Positions 34,206 to 43,956 of a stretch of DNA of 64,000 bases are shown here, piece after piece. This DNA comes from Pseudomonadota bacterium. GTDB lineage: Bacteria > Pseudomonadota > Alphaproteobacteria > Rhizobiales > Aestuariivirgaceae. Positions within the stretch are counted from its first letter, which is position 1. Every line of letters starts with the position of its first letter. The notes beneath the pieces are model-generated. The model was not told the origin of the DNA and did no database searches. It saw only the letters and a list, made by a program, of their open reading frames with translations. Where the stretch lies: the NCBI GenBank assembly GCA_020161855.1, contig JAIUNJ010000003.1:1-64000 (forward strand). Reading direction: 5' to 3'. Made by a program: the position numbers and the translations under genes.

Positions 34206-35017
34206 CCTGCGATGCGGTTGCCGCGGCATTGACTGTCGAGAACCTGTCATGGGGACCTTCGACGCGCCTGCCGATCATCCACGGCATCTCATTCAACGTG
34301 AAGGCCGGCGAACGCATTGCCATCATCGGCCCGAACGGGGCGGGTAAGTCCTCTCTCTTGCGCTGCCTCTATCGCGTCAACAGGCCGTTGCACGGCACTG
34401 TCCGGATCGACGGCGACGACATCTGGTCCATGCCGGCGCAAGCCGTTGCCCGCCGGGTAGCCGCAGTCCTGCAGGAGATGCCGTCCGACTTTCCCTTCAC
34501 CGTCTCAGACATCGTGCGCACGGGCCGCATTCCACACCAGAAATTGTTCTTCGCGGACCATGAAGCCGAGGCACGCAAGGTGAGCCATGCCCTTGAACAC
34601 CTCGGCCTGACCGGCATGAGCCAGCGCCACTTCGCCAGCCTTTCGGGAGGCGAGAAGCAGCGTGTCGTGATTGCCCGCGCGTTAGCTCAGGATCCTGCAA
34701 TTCTGATCCTCGACGAGCCGACAAACCATCTCGATATCAGGCATCAACTCGAGATCCTCCAGAGTCTGCAGCAGCTCGGCATCACTGTCATCACCACATT
34801 GCACGACATCAACCACGCAGCGAGCTTTGCCGATCGTGTCGCCATCATCAGTGGCGGAAAGCTCACGGCATTTGGGAGGCCCGGCGCCGTTCTTACCAAC
34901 AGTGCCATCGGCGAAGCCTTCAGTGTGCAGGCCAACCGATACACCGTGTCGGTCCGGCCCGGACCACATTTCTTCTTCTCTCTTCCCCGCACAACACAAC
35001 AGGAGAACCAACAATGA
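34202..35017 (+). CDS. Corrinoid-type ABC transporter ATPase (BtuD/FecE-like)
   Basis: This is a 271-residue ATPase with Walker A GPNGAGKSS, signature LSGGEKQR and Walker B ILILDEPTNHLD, matching the iron-siderophore/vitamin B12 import class. It overlaps both neighbours by 4 bases, so the operon is translationally coupled. Control by the cobalamin riboswitch suggests the substrate is cobalamin, a precursor, or cobalt in complex form; a siderophore would normally be Fur-controlled. Confidence 0.92.
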   Translation: MTCDAVAAALTVENLSWGPSTRLPIIHGISFNVKAGERIAIIGPNGAGKSSLLRCLYRVNRPLHGTVRIDGDDIWSMPAQAVARRVAAVLQEMPSDFPFTVSDIVRTGRIPHQKLFFADHEAEARKVSHALEHLGLTGMSQRHFASLSGGEKQRVVIARALAQDPAILILDEPTNHLDIRHQLEILQSLQQLGITVITTLHDINHAASFADRVAIISGGKLTAFGRPGAVLTNSAIGEAFSVQANRYTVSVRPGPHFFFSLPRTTQQENQQ

Positions 35018-35967
35018 GAACCTCGGGAATATTTGGCGTGGCCATCGCAACTGGCCTGTTTGCCGGTGCAGCCTTCGCCGAACCGGTCACGGTGAGGAGT
35101 TGCAACCGGGATGTGACCTTCGATGCCACGCCAACACGTGCCGTTTCCAACGATGTCAATCTGACCGAAATGATGCTCGCGCTGAAGCTTCAGGACAACA
35201 TGGTGGGCTACACCGGGGTCTCGGGCTGGAAAACGCTGGACGCCAGCTTGCGCGAGGGTGTGAAAGAACTGCCGGAGCTCTCGCCCAAATACCCCACCAA
35301 GGAAGTTCTGCTCGAGGCCAACGCGGATTTCTATTTCGCGGGCTGGAACTACGGCATGAAAGTTGGAGGCGAAGTGACGCCAGAGACACTCGCCGCATAC
35401 AACATCAAAGTATATGAGTTGACGGAATCCTGCATCCACATCATGAGCAGGAACAAGCCGACAATGGATGACATGTTCATTGACATGCTCAACCTCGGAA
35501 AGATCTTCAGGGTCGAGGATCGCGCCCGGGATCTGGTGAGCAGCTACCAGGCGGGCCTGGCCGAAATCGTCAAGAAGATTGGTAAGATCGAAAAACCGGT
35601 GCGCGTCTTCGTCTATGATTCTGGCGAAGCCGCGCCCTTCACTTCAGGAAAGTACGGCATTCCCACTGCGATGATTGAAGCCGCTGGTGGCACCAACATC
35701 ATGGAGGATGTGGAGAAGAGCTGGACGGAAGTGTCATGGGAACCGGTTGTAGAGCGCAACCCCGAGGTTGTGGTCATCGTCAACTATGGCGATGTGACCG
35801 CCGAACAGAAGATCGCATTCATGAAGGGCAATCCCGCCTTCAAGAATCTTGATGCAGTGAAGAACGACCGGTTCGTTGTGCTTGAATATGTGGAAGCTAC
35901 GCCGGGACCGCGAAACATCACTGCAATCGGGCGGCTGGCCAAGTCCCTCCATCCGGAAAAATTCTGA
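35014..35967 (+). CDS. Periplasmic corrinoid-type binding protein (BtuF-like)
   Basis: This 317-residue protein starts with a signal peptide (residues 1-22, ending AAFAEPV). It has the two-lobe type III fold joined by a helix, as in BtuF and FhuD: an N-lobe with PTRAVSNDVNLTEMMLAL and a C-lobe with AMIEAAGGTNIMEDV and VVIVNYGD. It supplies the permease encoded next. The ligand is inferred from the riboswitch. Confidence 0.88.
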   Translation: MRTSGIFGVAIATGLFAGAAFAEPVTVRSCNRDVTFDATPTRAVSNDVNLTEMMLALKLQDNMVGYTGVSGWKTLDASLREGVKELPELSPKYPTKEVLLEANADFYFAGWNYGMKVGGEVTPETLAAYNIKVYELTESCIHIMSRNKPTMDDMFIDMLNLGKIFRVEDRARDLVSSYQAGLAEIVKKIGKIEKPVRVFVYDSGEAAPFTSGKYGIPTAMIEAAGGTNIMEDVEKSWTEVSWEPVVERNPEVVVIVNYGDVTAEQKIAFMKGNPAFKNLDAVKNDRFVVLEYVEATPGPRNITAIGRLAKSLHPEKF

Positions 35968-35973
35968 TCCATC

Positions 35974-37023
35974 ATGTCGAGGACCAGGGCAGCAACGGAC
36001 GGCCGGAGAAGCTTTCTGCTTCTCGTTCTGCTCGGCCTGGCCGCCCTGGCTCTTTCCATAGGTTTCGGGATTTCGCTTGGCTCGGCCCCAATCCCGCTTT
36101 CAACGGTCTGGTCGGTCTTCCTGAACAAACTCGGTCTGACCAGCATCGCACCAACATGGACGGCGGGACGCGAAAGCATCATCTGGGACGTGCGGGCTCC
36201 GCGGGCGATCCTGGCAAGTGTTGTCGGAGCCGGGCTGGCGGTGGTTGGCGCTGTACTCCAGCCAGCAACCCGCAATCCACTTGCAGACCCACATCTTCTC
36301 GGGGTTTCATCAGGGGCAGCCTTTGGTGCCATTCTTGCGCTTATGCATACCGGCCTTGTTGTCGGGCCCATGACGGCGCCTCTATTTGCATTTGCCGGGG
36401 CGCTCGGAGCAACGGCACTGGTGTTCTTCGTTGCCAGGATCACATCATCCACCACGGCAGACCGGCTCATTCTTTCAGGCGTCGCCGTCTCGTTTGTCGT
36501 GATGTCACTTGCCAATCTGCTGGTCTTTCTGGGGGATCCGCGTGCCGCTCACACTGTTATCTTCTGGATGCTTGGCGGTCTGGGCCTCGCACAGTGGAGT
36601 CATCTGCTTCTACCAACCACCACATTGGTTGTGTGCGTTTCGCTTCTCATGGCGAAGGCGAGGGCATTGAACGCACTTGCACTGGGCGATGAAACAGCAA
36701 CTTCACTGGGTCTGCAGGTCAGGCCACTACGGATGCAGCTCTTTATCCTCACCGCCCTTCTCACTGGCGTCATGGTTGCCTTCGCAGGGGCCATTGGATT
36801 TGTGGGTCTGATGGTGCCGCACATCGTCCGGTTGATCGTGGGGAGCGACAACCTGAAAGTCTTGCCGGCTTCGGCCATTCTCGGGGCTACCGGCCTCATA
36901 TGGGCAGACATCGCTGCCCGGCTCGCCATGGCTCCGGAGGACCTGCCGATCGGCGTCATCACCGGGCTTGCGGGTGGGCTTGCATTCGTACTTCTTCTGG
37001 CGAGAAACCGTCACGCCTCGTAG
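35974..37023 (+). CDS. FecCD-family ABC permease (BtuC-like)
   Basis: This is a 349-residue permease with about ten membrane helices and the family elements LRAPRAILASVVGAGLAVVGAVLQ-like start, LADPHLLGVSSGAAFGAI (coupling region), and GFVGLMVPHIVRLIVG. A single permease gene implies a homodimer, as in BtuC. It starts 6 bases after the binding protein gene and ends the riboswitch operon; the next gene begins after 110 bases. Confidence 0.9.
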   Translation: MSRTRAATDGRRSFLLLVLLGLAALALSIGFGISLGSAPIPLSTVWSVFLNKLGLTSIAPTWTAGRESIIWDVRAPRAILASVVGAGLAVVGAVLQPATRNPLADPHLLGVSSGAAFGAILALMHTGLVVGPMTAPLFAFAGALGATALVFFVARITSSTTADRLILSGVAVSFVVMSLANLLVFLGDPRAAHTVIFWMLGGLGLAQWSHLLLPTTTLVVCVSLLMAKARALNALALGDETATSLGLQVRPLRMQLFILTALLTGVMVAFAGAIGFVGLMVPHIVRLIVGSDNLKVLPASAILGATGLIWADIAARLAMAPEDLPIGVITGLAGGLAFVLLLARNRHAS

Positions 37024-37133
37024 CTTTGGGAGAGGCTGTGCAAGTACGTTGATCTTTCCTGCAAAGAGCGCGATAGGAACCACCAAGAGAGACAGGCGCG
37101 CCAGATGCCAGAACTTCCGGGAGCCAATCGAGA

Positions 37134-38048
37134 ATGACACAGACAACCGCAGCGGCTAAGGCCGCCGTGATCGGCCTCGGCTCCATGGGCTTTGGAATGG
37201 CCCAGTCACTCAGAAGAGCCGGGTTCGATGTAACAGGCTGCGATGTCAGCGCTGCAAATGTTATGCGCTTTACCGCCGATGGCGGCCGCGTCTCAAGGAC
37301 ACCAGCTGAGGCGGCGAGCGGGGCCGATGCGGTCGTCTCGGTCGTCGTCAATGCCGCCCAGACCGAAAGCATTCTCTTTGGCCCGCAGGGTGTCGCGGAG
37401 ACATTGGCGCCGGGCGCTGTATTCATCTCCTGCGCCACGATGGATCCGCAAGCAGCAAAGGCCCTTGCCGCGAGGCTTGAGGCAACTGGACGCCTCTACC
37501 TTGATGCCCCGATCAGCGGCGGCTCGGTGCGCGCGGCCGAAGGCGCCCTGACAGTTCTCGCCTCCGGGACTCCCGCTGCTTTTGAGAAAGCGAAGACAGC
37601 GCTATCCGCCATGGCCGCCAAGGTCTACGAACTGGGGGACGCCGCGGGCACAGGCGCGGCCTTCAAGATGATCAACCAGCTTCTGGCCGGTGTTCACATC
37701 GCCGTCGCCAGCGAGGCCATCACCTTTGCGGCCAAGCAAGGCCTCGATATCGCGAAGGTCTATGAAGTCATCACCGCGTCCGCTGGCAACTCATGGATGT
37801 TCGAAAACCGCGTGCCTCATGTGCTCGACGGCGATTACACTCCCAGAAGCGCTGTAGAAATCTTCGTGAAGGATTTGGGCATCATCCAGGACATGGCACG
37901 TTCGCAGCGCTATCCTGTGCCTCTCGCCGCCGCCGCTCTTCAGATGTTCTTGATGACGGCAAGTGCCGGCATGGGAGGTGACGACGACGCTTCCGTGGCG
38001 AGACTCTATGCTCGGAACACCGGGACAAAACTTCCGGGAGATATTTGA
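37134..38048 (+). CDS. Beta-hydroxyacid dehydrogenase, LtnD (L-threonate dehydrogenase)-like
   Basis: This 304-residue protein is of the 3-hydroxyisobutyrate dehydrogenase superfamily. It has the Rossmann motif GLGSMGFGMAQSL, the substrate motif DAPISGGSVRAAEGALT, and the catalytic lysine in GAAFKMINQLL. The subgroup resembles L-threonate dehydrogenases, which act with an OtnK kinase and an OtnC aldolase; neither lies next to it. The 3-hydroxyacid class is sure, the substrate is not. It is convergent with the chemotaxis block. Confidence 0.82.
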   Translation: MTQTTAAAKAAVIGLGSMGFGMAQSLRRAGFDVTGCDVSAANVMRFTADGGRVSRTPAEAASGADAVVSVVVNAAQTESILFGPQGVAETLAPGAVFISCATMDPQAAKALAARLEATGRLYLDAPISGGSVRAAEGALTVLASGTPAAFEKAKTALSAMAAKVYELGDAAGTGAAFKMINQLLAGVHIAVASEAITFAAKQGLDIAKVYEVITASAGNSWMFENRVPHVLDGDYTPRSAVEIFVKDLGIIQDMARSQRYPVPLAAAALQMFLMTASAGMGGDDDASVARLYARNTGTKLPGDI

Positions 38049-38058
38049 CCGGGCTGCC

Positions 38059-38445
38059 CTACTCGGGCCCCTGTATGACATCGACCGGATCGGACATCAG
38101 CCCGCTGCGGACGCGGGCAAGCTTCAAGACCGACAGGATGGCAGGATCGAGTTCATGGGTGTCGCTGGCCTTCAGGGTGGCAACAAGACTGACCGCCATC
38201 GCAAGGTCACCAAGGATCTGACGCAGCAGGTCAAGGGACTGCAGCTGCCATGGCGCCGACAAGGAGGCAGTCTGCGACTGGAACATCGTCTCAGACAAAA
38301 GTGTCTCAATCCGGCTCGCTGTATCCTCGCAGGCCTTTAGTTCCTTTGAAAGATTGCGCAGAAACATCGGCAAGGTGATACCTGCCGAAGCGGCTTCGTG
38401 CCCGGCATCGCCGACATCGTCAAAAGAGATCCAGTTCGCCTGCAT
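38059..38445 (-). CDS. CheT-like protein with CheZ-type DxxxQ motif
   Basis: This 128-residue protein lies at the last position of the chemotaxis operon, where S. meliloti has CheT. It is mostly helical. Residues Asp72 to Gln76 (SLDLLRQ) give the DxxxQ motif used by CheZ to dephosphorylate CheY. The gene starts inside cheD, overlapping it by 26 bases. A CheY phosphatase role is inferred from the motif and position; the protein is shorter than CheZ. An upstream in-frame region exists but lies wholly within cheD. Confidence 0.65.
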   Translation of the reverse strand: MQANWISFDDVGDAGHEAASAGITLPMFLRNLSKELKACEDTASRIETLLSETMFQSQTASLSAPWQLQSLDLLRQILGDLAMAVSLVATLKASDTHELDPAILSVLKLARVRSGLMSDPVDVIQGPE

Positions 38446-38944
38446 TCCTGTCACCACTGGGCTTGAATGTTGGTACCGCGACCTCTTGCGGCACCTCACG
38501 AATGAGAATCTGGCGCACGCGGCCGTTGGCGGGCCAGAACTCGATACGGCGGCCCGATTGTCCACCGACGCTCTCGCCAACAATCGGGATGCTCTCACGC
38601 GCCAGAAACTCGCGGGCAAAAGCAATGTTCCTGGAACCGATATCGCTCAGGCCGCGCACAGTACGCGCTCCCCCGAAAATCTTTGCCTGCAGCCTGTTTC
38701 TGCGTGCACCACTGCGCATGAGGCCGTTGATCAGGAGCTCCATCAGGTGAACACCATAGCGGCCGTTTGGATTTGAATCGGCTACATCACCGGGCAGAAG
38801 AAAATGATTCATGCCACCAACCTGCACCTCAAAATCGAAGATACAGGTCGCGACGCAAGACCCCAGAAGTGTCGTAATGTTCGCCTCGGCTTCAGACGCA
38901 ACGGCAAACTCTCCCTGCACAATATTGGTGCGGTCACGGTTCAT
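38420..38944 (-). CDS. cheD: Chemoreceptor glutamine deamidase CheD
   Basis: This 174-residue enzyme deamidates glutamines on chemoreceptors. The catalytic cysteine is in TTLLGSCVATCIFD, the histidine in GGMNHFLLPG, and the region KIFGGAR is conserved. The start at 38944 (MNRDRTN) overlaps cheY2 by 4 bases. Confidence 0.93.
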   Translation of the reverse strand: MNRDRTNIVQGEFAVASEAEANITTLLGSCVATCIFDFEVQVGGMNHFLLPGDVADSNPNGRYGVHLMELLINGLMRSGARRNRLQAKIFGGARTVRGLSDIGSRNIAFAREFLARESIPIVGESVGGQSGRRIEFWPANGRVRQILIREVPQEVAVPTFKPSGDRNAGELDLF

Positions 38945-39330
38945 GATAACTTGCCGACCACCTGCTCCACGCACTTTCGCAGCCCATCATTGTTGAAGGG
39001 CTTGGGAAGGAAATTGTTGAGTCCGAACTTCTTGCCGTGATCGATCAGGGCCTTGTCGCCGCGCCCGGTAACGAGAATGAATCCGATGTTTCGCGTCGGC
39101 GTGTATTCCCGCAATGCCTGGAGCAGCTGCAGGCCATCAAGCTTTGGCATGTTGTAGTCAGATATAACCAGATGGCATGGCGTCGCCATGAGCTGCTTCA
39201 GCGCTTGCTCGCCGTCAGCCGCGACAACGACGTCACCGACGCCGAAGCTCCACAGCCCATCGCAGACCAGCATGCGGCTGACTGACGTATCGTCCACCAC
39301 CATGACTTTCAACTGTTTCGCAAATGGCAT
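38941..39330 (-). CDS. cheY: CheY-type response regulator (CheY2 position)
   Basis: This 129-residue single receiver domain has the acid pair DD near residue 13, phospho-acceptor Asp58 (ISDYNMP), a threonine/serine in VTGRGD and Lys near 110 (LPKPF). It is in the cheY2 position of rhizobial operons, where CheY2 binds the motor and CheY1 acts as a phosphate sink. It overlaps cheD and lies 2 bases from cheB. Confidence 0.93.
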   Translation of the reverse strand: MPFAKQLKVMVVDDTSVSRMLVCDGLWSFGVGDVVVAADGEQALKQLMATPCHLVISDYNMPKLDGLQLLQALREYTPTRNIGFILVTGRGDKALIDHGKKFGLNNFLPKPFNNDGLRKCVEQVVGKLS

Positions 39331-39332
39331 CG

Positions 39333-40376
39333 CTAGTTCTCCACTCTCGCCACCGCTGTCAATTCGGTGATTGCTTCAGAAATCCTGCCAAGGGGCAACT
39401 GGCGCTCAACTGCCCCCAGGTTATGGGCAACGCGCGGCATTCCATAGACCACGCACGTGCGCTCATCCTGTCCGATGGTACGCGCACCTGCCTGCCGCAT
39501 GTGCAGCAAGCCCTCTGCACCGTCGCCGCCCATGCCCGTCAAGATCACCCCGACGGCACGCTTGCCCGCAGCCCGCGCAACAGAATTGAAGAGCACGTCC
39601 ACAGACGGACGATGCCCGTTCACGGGATCACCTGCGCGAAGGGCGCAGCAGAGCGTCGAGCCGCCGGCAATCTCGAGATGCCTGTCGCCGCCCGGCGCAA
39701 TGTAGACATGCCCCTTGCTGAGAGGGGCACCATGGCTGGCCTCGACAACCGTGGGTGGGCAACTCCGATTGAGACGGTCCGCCAGACTTCGCGTGAAATT
39801 GGGTGGCATGTGCTGGGTGATGACAATCGGCGGGCAATTGGATGGCACGCCCGCGAGGACGACGGCAAGCGCCTCGACACCACCCGTCGACGATCCGATA
39901 GCAACAACCACGTCTTCCGGACGATAGGATGAATCGATCCTGCCCGCGGCCGGCGCGAGGCCGGCCTGCATCAGAGGCCTGACCTTCGCCTGCGCGGCAG
40001 CCTTCACTTTGTCAGGCAATAGCATGAGAGACGTTTGGTTTGTGGCGTTTGGCTTTACAACGCAATCGATCGCGCCGAGTTCGAGAGCGTGCAACGTCGC
40101 GTCGGTGCCACGGTCGGTCAACGTCGACACCATGATCACCGGCATCGGCCTCAGCCGCATGATCTTCTCCAGGAATTCAATGCCGTTCATGCCCGGCATT
40201 TCGATATCTAGCGTCACGACATCGGGGTTGAGGCTCTTGATTGCCTGGCGGGCCTCTGCCGCATCGGAGGCGGAGCCGACCACTAAGATGCCGGGATCCG
40301 CTTCGAGCACCGTGCGGATGATCTGCCGCATCGTACTGGAGTCGTCGACAATGAGGACTTTGATGGGATCTTTCAT
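39333..40376 (-). CDS. cheB: Chemotaxis methylesterase CheB
   Basis: This 347-residue protein has a receiver domain (Asp57 in VTLDIEMPG) and a methylesterase domain with the catalytic set: Ser in [12 protein letters not shown], His in TQHMPPNFT and Asp in GMGGDGAEG. It demethylates receptors opposite CheR and is stimulated by CheA. It overlaps cheR by 4 bases. Confidence 0.95.
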   Translation of the reverse strand: MKDPIKVLIVDDSSTMRQIIRTVLEADPGILVVGSASDAAEARQAIKSLNPDVVTLDIEMPGMNGIEFLEKIMRLRPMPVIMVSTLTDRGTDATLHALELGAIDCVVKPNATNQTSLMLLPDKVKAAAQAKVRPLMQAGLAPAAGRIDSSYRPEDVVVAIGSSTGGVEALAVVLAGVPSNCPPIVITQHMPPNFTRSLADRLNRSCPPTVVEASHGAPLSKGHVYIAPGGDRHLEIAGGSTLCCALRAGDPVNGHRPSVDVLFNSVARAAGKRAVGVILTGMGGDGAEGLLHMRQAGARTIGQDERTCVVYGMPRVAHNLGAVERQLPLGRISEAITELTAVARVEN

Positions 40377-41251
40377 GCAGCAGCAGCCTTCCGCACCAGG
40401 TAAGTCGTGATGCCATCGACAGCAAAATGAGACATGGCAGGCCCGGAGATACGTTCGGAATGGCCAATATAAACGGCCCCCGAAGGTGACAGCAGCGGTA
40501 GCATTTTCTGCCAGATCTGGACCTGCGTGGCCTCACCGAAGTAGATCACTACATTCCTGCAGAAAATGGCGTCGAATGGTCCCTTCATGGGCCAATTGCC
40601 AATCAGGTTTAGGGACTTCAGTGTCACGAGTCCCTTAACCGCATCATCGAGACGAAAATGTTCAGCTTCGGATTCGATCCAGGACCGGCGCATGCCCACC
40701 GGAATGCCCTCGAGCTCTTCAATGGGATATCTCGCGTTCCGCGCCGTACCCAGCACGTTCTCACTGATGTCAGTCGCAAGGATTTTGACGTCATAGGAGC
40801 GCGCATCCGGTAGCATGTCGAGTATAGTCAGCGCAATTGAATATGGCTCCTGCCCCGACGAGCAGCCGGCTGACCATATCCTGAGACGGCCTCCCGCCTT
40901 GATGCGATTGATCGCGGGTGCAAGCACATGCTTGCGCAGATGTTCAAAGTGATGCGGCTCACGGAAGAAACGAGTGACGTTTGTCGTCAGGGCATCGCGC
41001 ATGCGCGCCCGTTCTTCAGTGCCGCGGTCACCGCGGATGAGATCGCAATACTCATCAAAACTCTGCAGACGGAGCGCATGCAGGCGCTTGATCAGACGGG
41101 AATGTATGAGCGCCTGCTTTGTCTTGCTGAATTCAATGCCGCAGTCGCGCAACATGATGCTCGCGATCTCAGCGAAATTCTTCTCCGAGAGCGGGATGTC
41201 GCTGCTGGAGCGGCCTGATACCGGCGCGATAGGGAGAGACACCGATGTCAT
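40373..41251 (-). CDS. cheR: Chemoreceptor methyltransferase CheR
   Basis: This 292-residue enzyme methylates receptor glutamates with S-adenosylmethionine. It has the N-terminal helical domain, [12 protein letters not shown], the SAM-binding [26 protein letters not shown] and FCRNVVIYF. The last receptor of the operon ends in GWQEF, a CheR-docking type tail. It overlaps cheB and cheW by 4 bases each. Confidence 0.95.
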   Translation of the reverse strand: MTSVSLPIAPVSGRSSSDIPLSEKNFAEIASIMLRDCGIEFSKTKQALIHSRLIKRLHALRLQSFDEYCDLIRGDRGTEERARMRDALTTNVTRFFREPHHFEHLRKHVLAPAINRIKAGGRLRIWSAGCSSGQEPYSIALTILDMLPDARSYDVKILATDISENVLGTARNARYPIEELEGIPVGMRRSWIESEAEHFRLDDAVKGLVTLKSLNLIGNWPMKGPFDAIFCRNVVIYFGEATQVQIWQKMLPLLSPSGAVYIGHSERISGPAMSHFAVDGITTYLVRKAAAA

Positions 41252-41709
41252 GCCGCCTCTGCCTTGTGGCGAGGCATGATTGCCTCGATCGAGACAAGGC
41301 TGACCATGCGGCCTTCGACCCCTATGACGCCTGTCACAAAATCCCGGTTTGAATGACCAACAGCAACTTCCGGCGTAGGCTGTATCTCTGTGCGGTCAAT
41401 GGAGATTATGTCCGAAACTGAATCCACCAGCAGGCCAACGAGCTGGTTCTTCACTTCTGTCACGATGATGGCATTTCGTTCGTTCGGCTGTGATGGAGGC
41501 AAGCCAAAGCGATCGGCCAGGTCGATGATGGGCAGCACCGTGCCGCGCAGGTTTATGACACCAAGCATATAGTGTTGTGCATGCGGGATGGGTGTTGCCG
41601 GCGTCCAGCCACGGATCTCCCTCACCTGCATGATGTCGACGCAGTAGTCGATTGATGCAAGGCGAAAGACAATGAGCTCGATGTCCGCTGGTGTTGAGTT
41701 GCTGGTCAT
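41248..41709 (-). CDS. cheW: Chemotaxis coupling protein CheW
   Basis: This 153-residue protein is a single CheW-like beta domain (FRLASIDYCVDIMQVREIRGW, INLRGTVLPIIDLADRFG, IVTEVKNQLVGLLVDSVSDI). It bridges chemoreceptors and CheA. It lies 13 bases downstream of cheA. Confidence 0.94.
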   Translation of the reverse strand: MTSNSTPADIELIVFRLASIDYCVDIMQVREIRGWTPATPIPHAQHYMLGVINLRGTVLPIIDLADRFGLPPSQPNERNAIIVTEVKNQLVGLLVDSVSDIISIDRTEIQPTPEVAVGHSNRDFVTGVIGVEGRMVSLVSIEAIMPRHKAEAA

Positions 41710-41722
41710 TTTCTATCTTCCC

Positions 41723-43945
41723 CTAGCTTGCTTTTGCGTAGACCATGTTCTGGGCGGAGGAGGTTGACTCGCTGCCCCGGCCTATCAACGTATCGACATC
41801 AAGGATCATCGCGACCCGTCCATCACCAAGTATGGTTGCAGCGGCAACCCCTTCGACGGGACCGTAGTTGGTCTCCAGGCTCTTGATGACGACCTGCCGC
41901 TGGTCCTGGATGCGATCGACAATCAACGCGCTTTTGCCATGTCCGTCGGTCTCCACGAGAACCGCAACGCACGAGTTCCGGTCCGCAGGTTCACTGCGGA
42001 TTCCGATCACCTGACCAACGTCCACGACCGGCAGAAAGCGGTCACGAACGCGGATGGCCTGACCATTGGCTCCTAGGCTGCTCAGCATGCCACTCTCTGG
42101 CATGAGGGTTTCAACGACAGCCGTCAGCGGCACGACATATGTCTGGTCGGCAACCGAAACAACAATGCCGTCCAGAACGGCAAGTGTCAGTGGCAAGCTC
42201 ATGGTGAAGACTGAACCGTGCCCCGGCTTGGAATCGATCGAGATTCTGCCGCCAAGAGACTGGATCGAACGCTTCACAACGTCCATGCCGACCCCCCTGC
42301 CCGAGATGCTCGATACATTTGTTGCCGTCGAGAATCCGGGAAGGAAGAGAAGATTGTCGATTTCGTTGTCGGAGAGCTGGGCCGTTTCAGTGACCAGTCC
42401 TTTCCGGCGTGCAATTTCAAGTACCTTCGGGCGATTGATTCCGGCACCGTCATCCGCGATCGTAATCACCACCTTCCCGGATTTATGTGCGGCGGAAAGG
42501 CGGACAGTGCCTTCTTCGGGCTTGCCGACTTCCCGTCGCCGGTCCGGCATCTCAAGTCCATGATCCACCGCATTCCTGATCATGTGGGTTAGAGGATCAG
42601 CCAGCAGGTCAACGACGGTCTTGTCGATCTCGGTAGCTTCGCCATCGGTGCGCAGTCTGACGGCCTTGCCGGTCTGGTCAGCAACCTCACGCACAATACG
42701 GGACATGCGCTGGAACAGCGATTTTACGGGCTGGGCCCGTATTGCCATGACGCTTTCCTGGATATCCCGGGTCAACCGTTCAAGTTCCTCAAGGCTCGAG
42801 CCAACATTGGCCGCAACAACCGCCCCGGACTGGCTCACCCGGAGGCTCAACATCGCCTGATTGATGACGAGTTCGCCAACGAGATTGATCAGCCGGTCAA
42901 TGCGATCGAGATCGACACGAATGGCCTTCGTGGCGGGCCCCTTCTCTGTCCCCCTGTCTGCGGCTTTCTCAACAGGCTTCTCTGCCCTTTCGTCTACTGC
43001 TGACGTACCAGCAGGCAAGGCAATCACCTCGCCAGTTGGTTCGGACCCTGCTTGCCTGCCCAGGACACGCGCAATAATGTCATCTGCCGTCGGCATCGTG
43101 TCATTGACAGGTGCTTCAAGGACGGGTGAATCCGCCGGTGCGGGCGCAACGTCGTCACCGGCCAGCATCTCGATCTTGAGATCACAATCACCTTCTACAA
43201 ACTCGAAAAGGCTAGTGATGTCATCGTAGGAGGGATTGCCTTCAATCGAGATCTCAAAGGACAGGTAGTTCTCGGCCGGATCAAAGGCCTCGATATCCGG
43301 AAGCAAGTCAAAACTCGTCCGGCAAGCCAGCTTACCGAGGGTCGCCAGCTCGCGGATGATCACAAGTGGTTCATTTGCCTTGGCATAAAGACCTGAATGA
43401 GGTCGGAACATGATGCTGGCGACAGGACCGACAGCCTCCCCGGAAGCCTCACTCATACCTGTAGGTTCAGCGGGCTCTGATTCAAACCCGCCAACGGCGA
43501 TAACCGTGGGCGTAAAGTCGATGCTTCCAAAATCATCTTCCGCGGATTGATCGTCAGCCAAGCCACCGACCACGTTCTCCAGCTCGGCCTGAAGTCCCTC
43601 GTAGAGTGACTTCTCTATTGCAGTTCCCTGGCGGCAACGGGTCACGAGATCCGCTAGAATATCGGCCGAGCGCAGGAGCAACTTGATGACATCGGGATCA
43701 GGCTGAAGCGTCTGGCTGCGGATTTTATCAAGACAGGTCTCAAAGACATGTGCGAATGAAACAAGCTCGGTGAGCTTGAAAGCACCAGCGCCGCCCTTGA
43801 TTGAATGCACAGCGCGAAAGACGGCATTGACGGTATCGAGGGACGTGTTGCCGTCCTCCATCTCCAACAAGCCCTCTTCAAGCGCCGAGAGCTGTTCTTC
43901 GCATTCCTGAAAGAATGTGTCCCGAATGGCTGCCATTGGATCCAT
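41723..43945 (-). CDS. cheA: Chemotaxis histidine kinase CheA
   Basis: This is a 740-residue kinase with the usual five domains. The Hpt domain has His47 (AVHSIKGGAGAF); the long CheY/CheB-binding linker follows (about 140-330); then the dimerisation helices, the HATPase domain with MIRNAVDHGLEM (N box), IADDGAGIN and GRGVGMDVVK, and the C-terminal CheW-like regulatory domain. It phosphorylates CheY1, CheY2 and CheB. It is transcribed 11 bases after cheY1. Confidence 0.96.
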   Translation of the reverse strand: MDPMAAIRDTFFQECEEQLSALEEGLLEMEDGNTSLDTVNAVFRAVHSIKGGAGAFKLTELVSFAHVFETCLDKIRSQTLQPDPDVIKLLLRSADILADLVTRCRQGTAIEKSLYEGLQAELENVVGGLADDQSAEDDFGSIDFTPTVIAVGGFESEPAEPTGMSEASGEAVGPVASIMFRPHSGLYAKANEPLVIIRELATLGKLACRTSFDLLPDIEAFDPAENYLSFEISIEGNPSYDDITSLFEFVEGDCDLKIEMLAGDDVAPAPADSPVLEAPVNDTMPTADDIIARVLGRQAGSEPTGEVIALPAGTSAVDERAEKPVEKAADRGTEKGPATKAIRVDLDRIDRLINLVGELVINQAMLSLRVSQSGAVVAANVGSSLEELERLTRDIQESVMAIRAQPVKSLFQRMSRIVREVADQTGKAVRLRTDGEATEIDKTVVDLLADPLTHMIRNAVDHGLEMPDRRREVGKPEEGTVRLSAAHKSGKVVITIADDGAGINRPKVLEIARRKGLVTETAQLSDNEIDNLLFLPGFSTATNVSSISGRGVGMDVVKRSIQSLGGRISIDSKPGHGSVFTMSLPLTLAVLDGIVVSVADQTYVVPLTAVVETLMPESGMLSSLGANGQAIRVRDRFLPVVDVGQVIGIRSEPADRNSCVAVLVETDGHGKSALIVDRIQDQRQVVIKSLETNYGPVEGVAAATILGDGRVAMILDVDTLIGRGSESTSSAQNMVYAKAS

Positions 43946-43956
43946 GGGCTATGTCC

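Noticed and set aside
34202-37023. Siderophore (iron) uptake as the role of the ABC operon
   Set aside because: The family is shared with iron importers, but the upstream cobalamin riboswitch argues for a corrinoid substrate.
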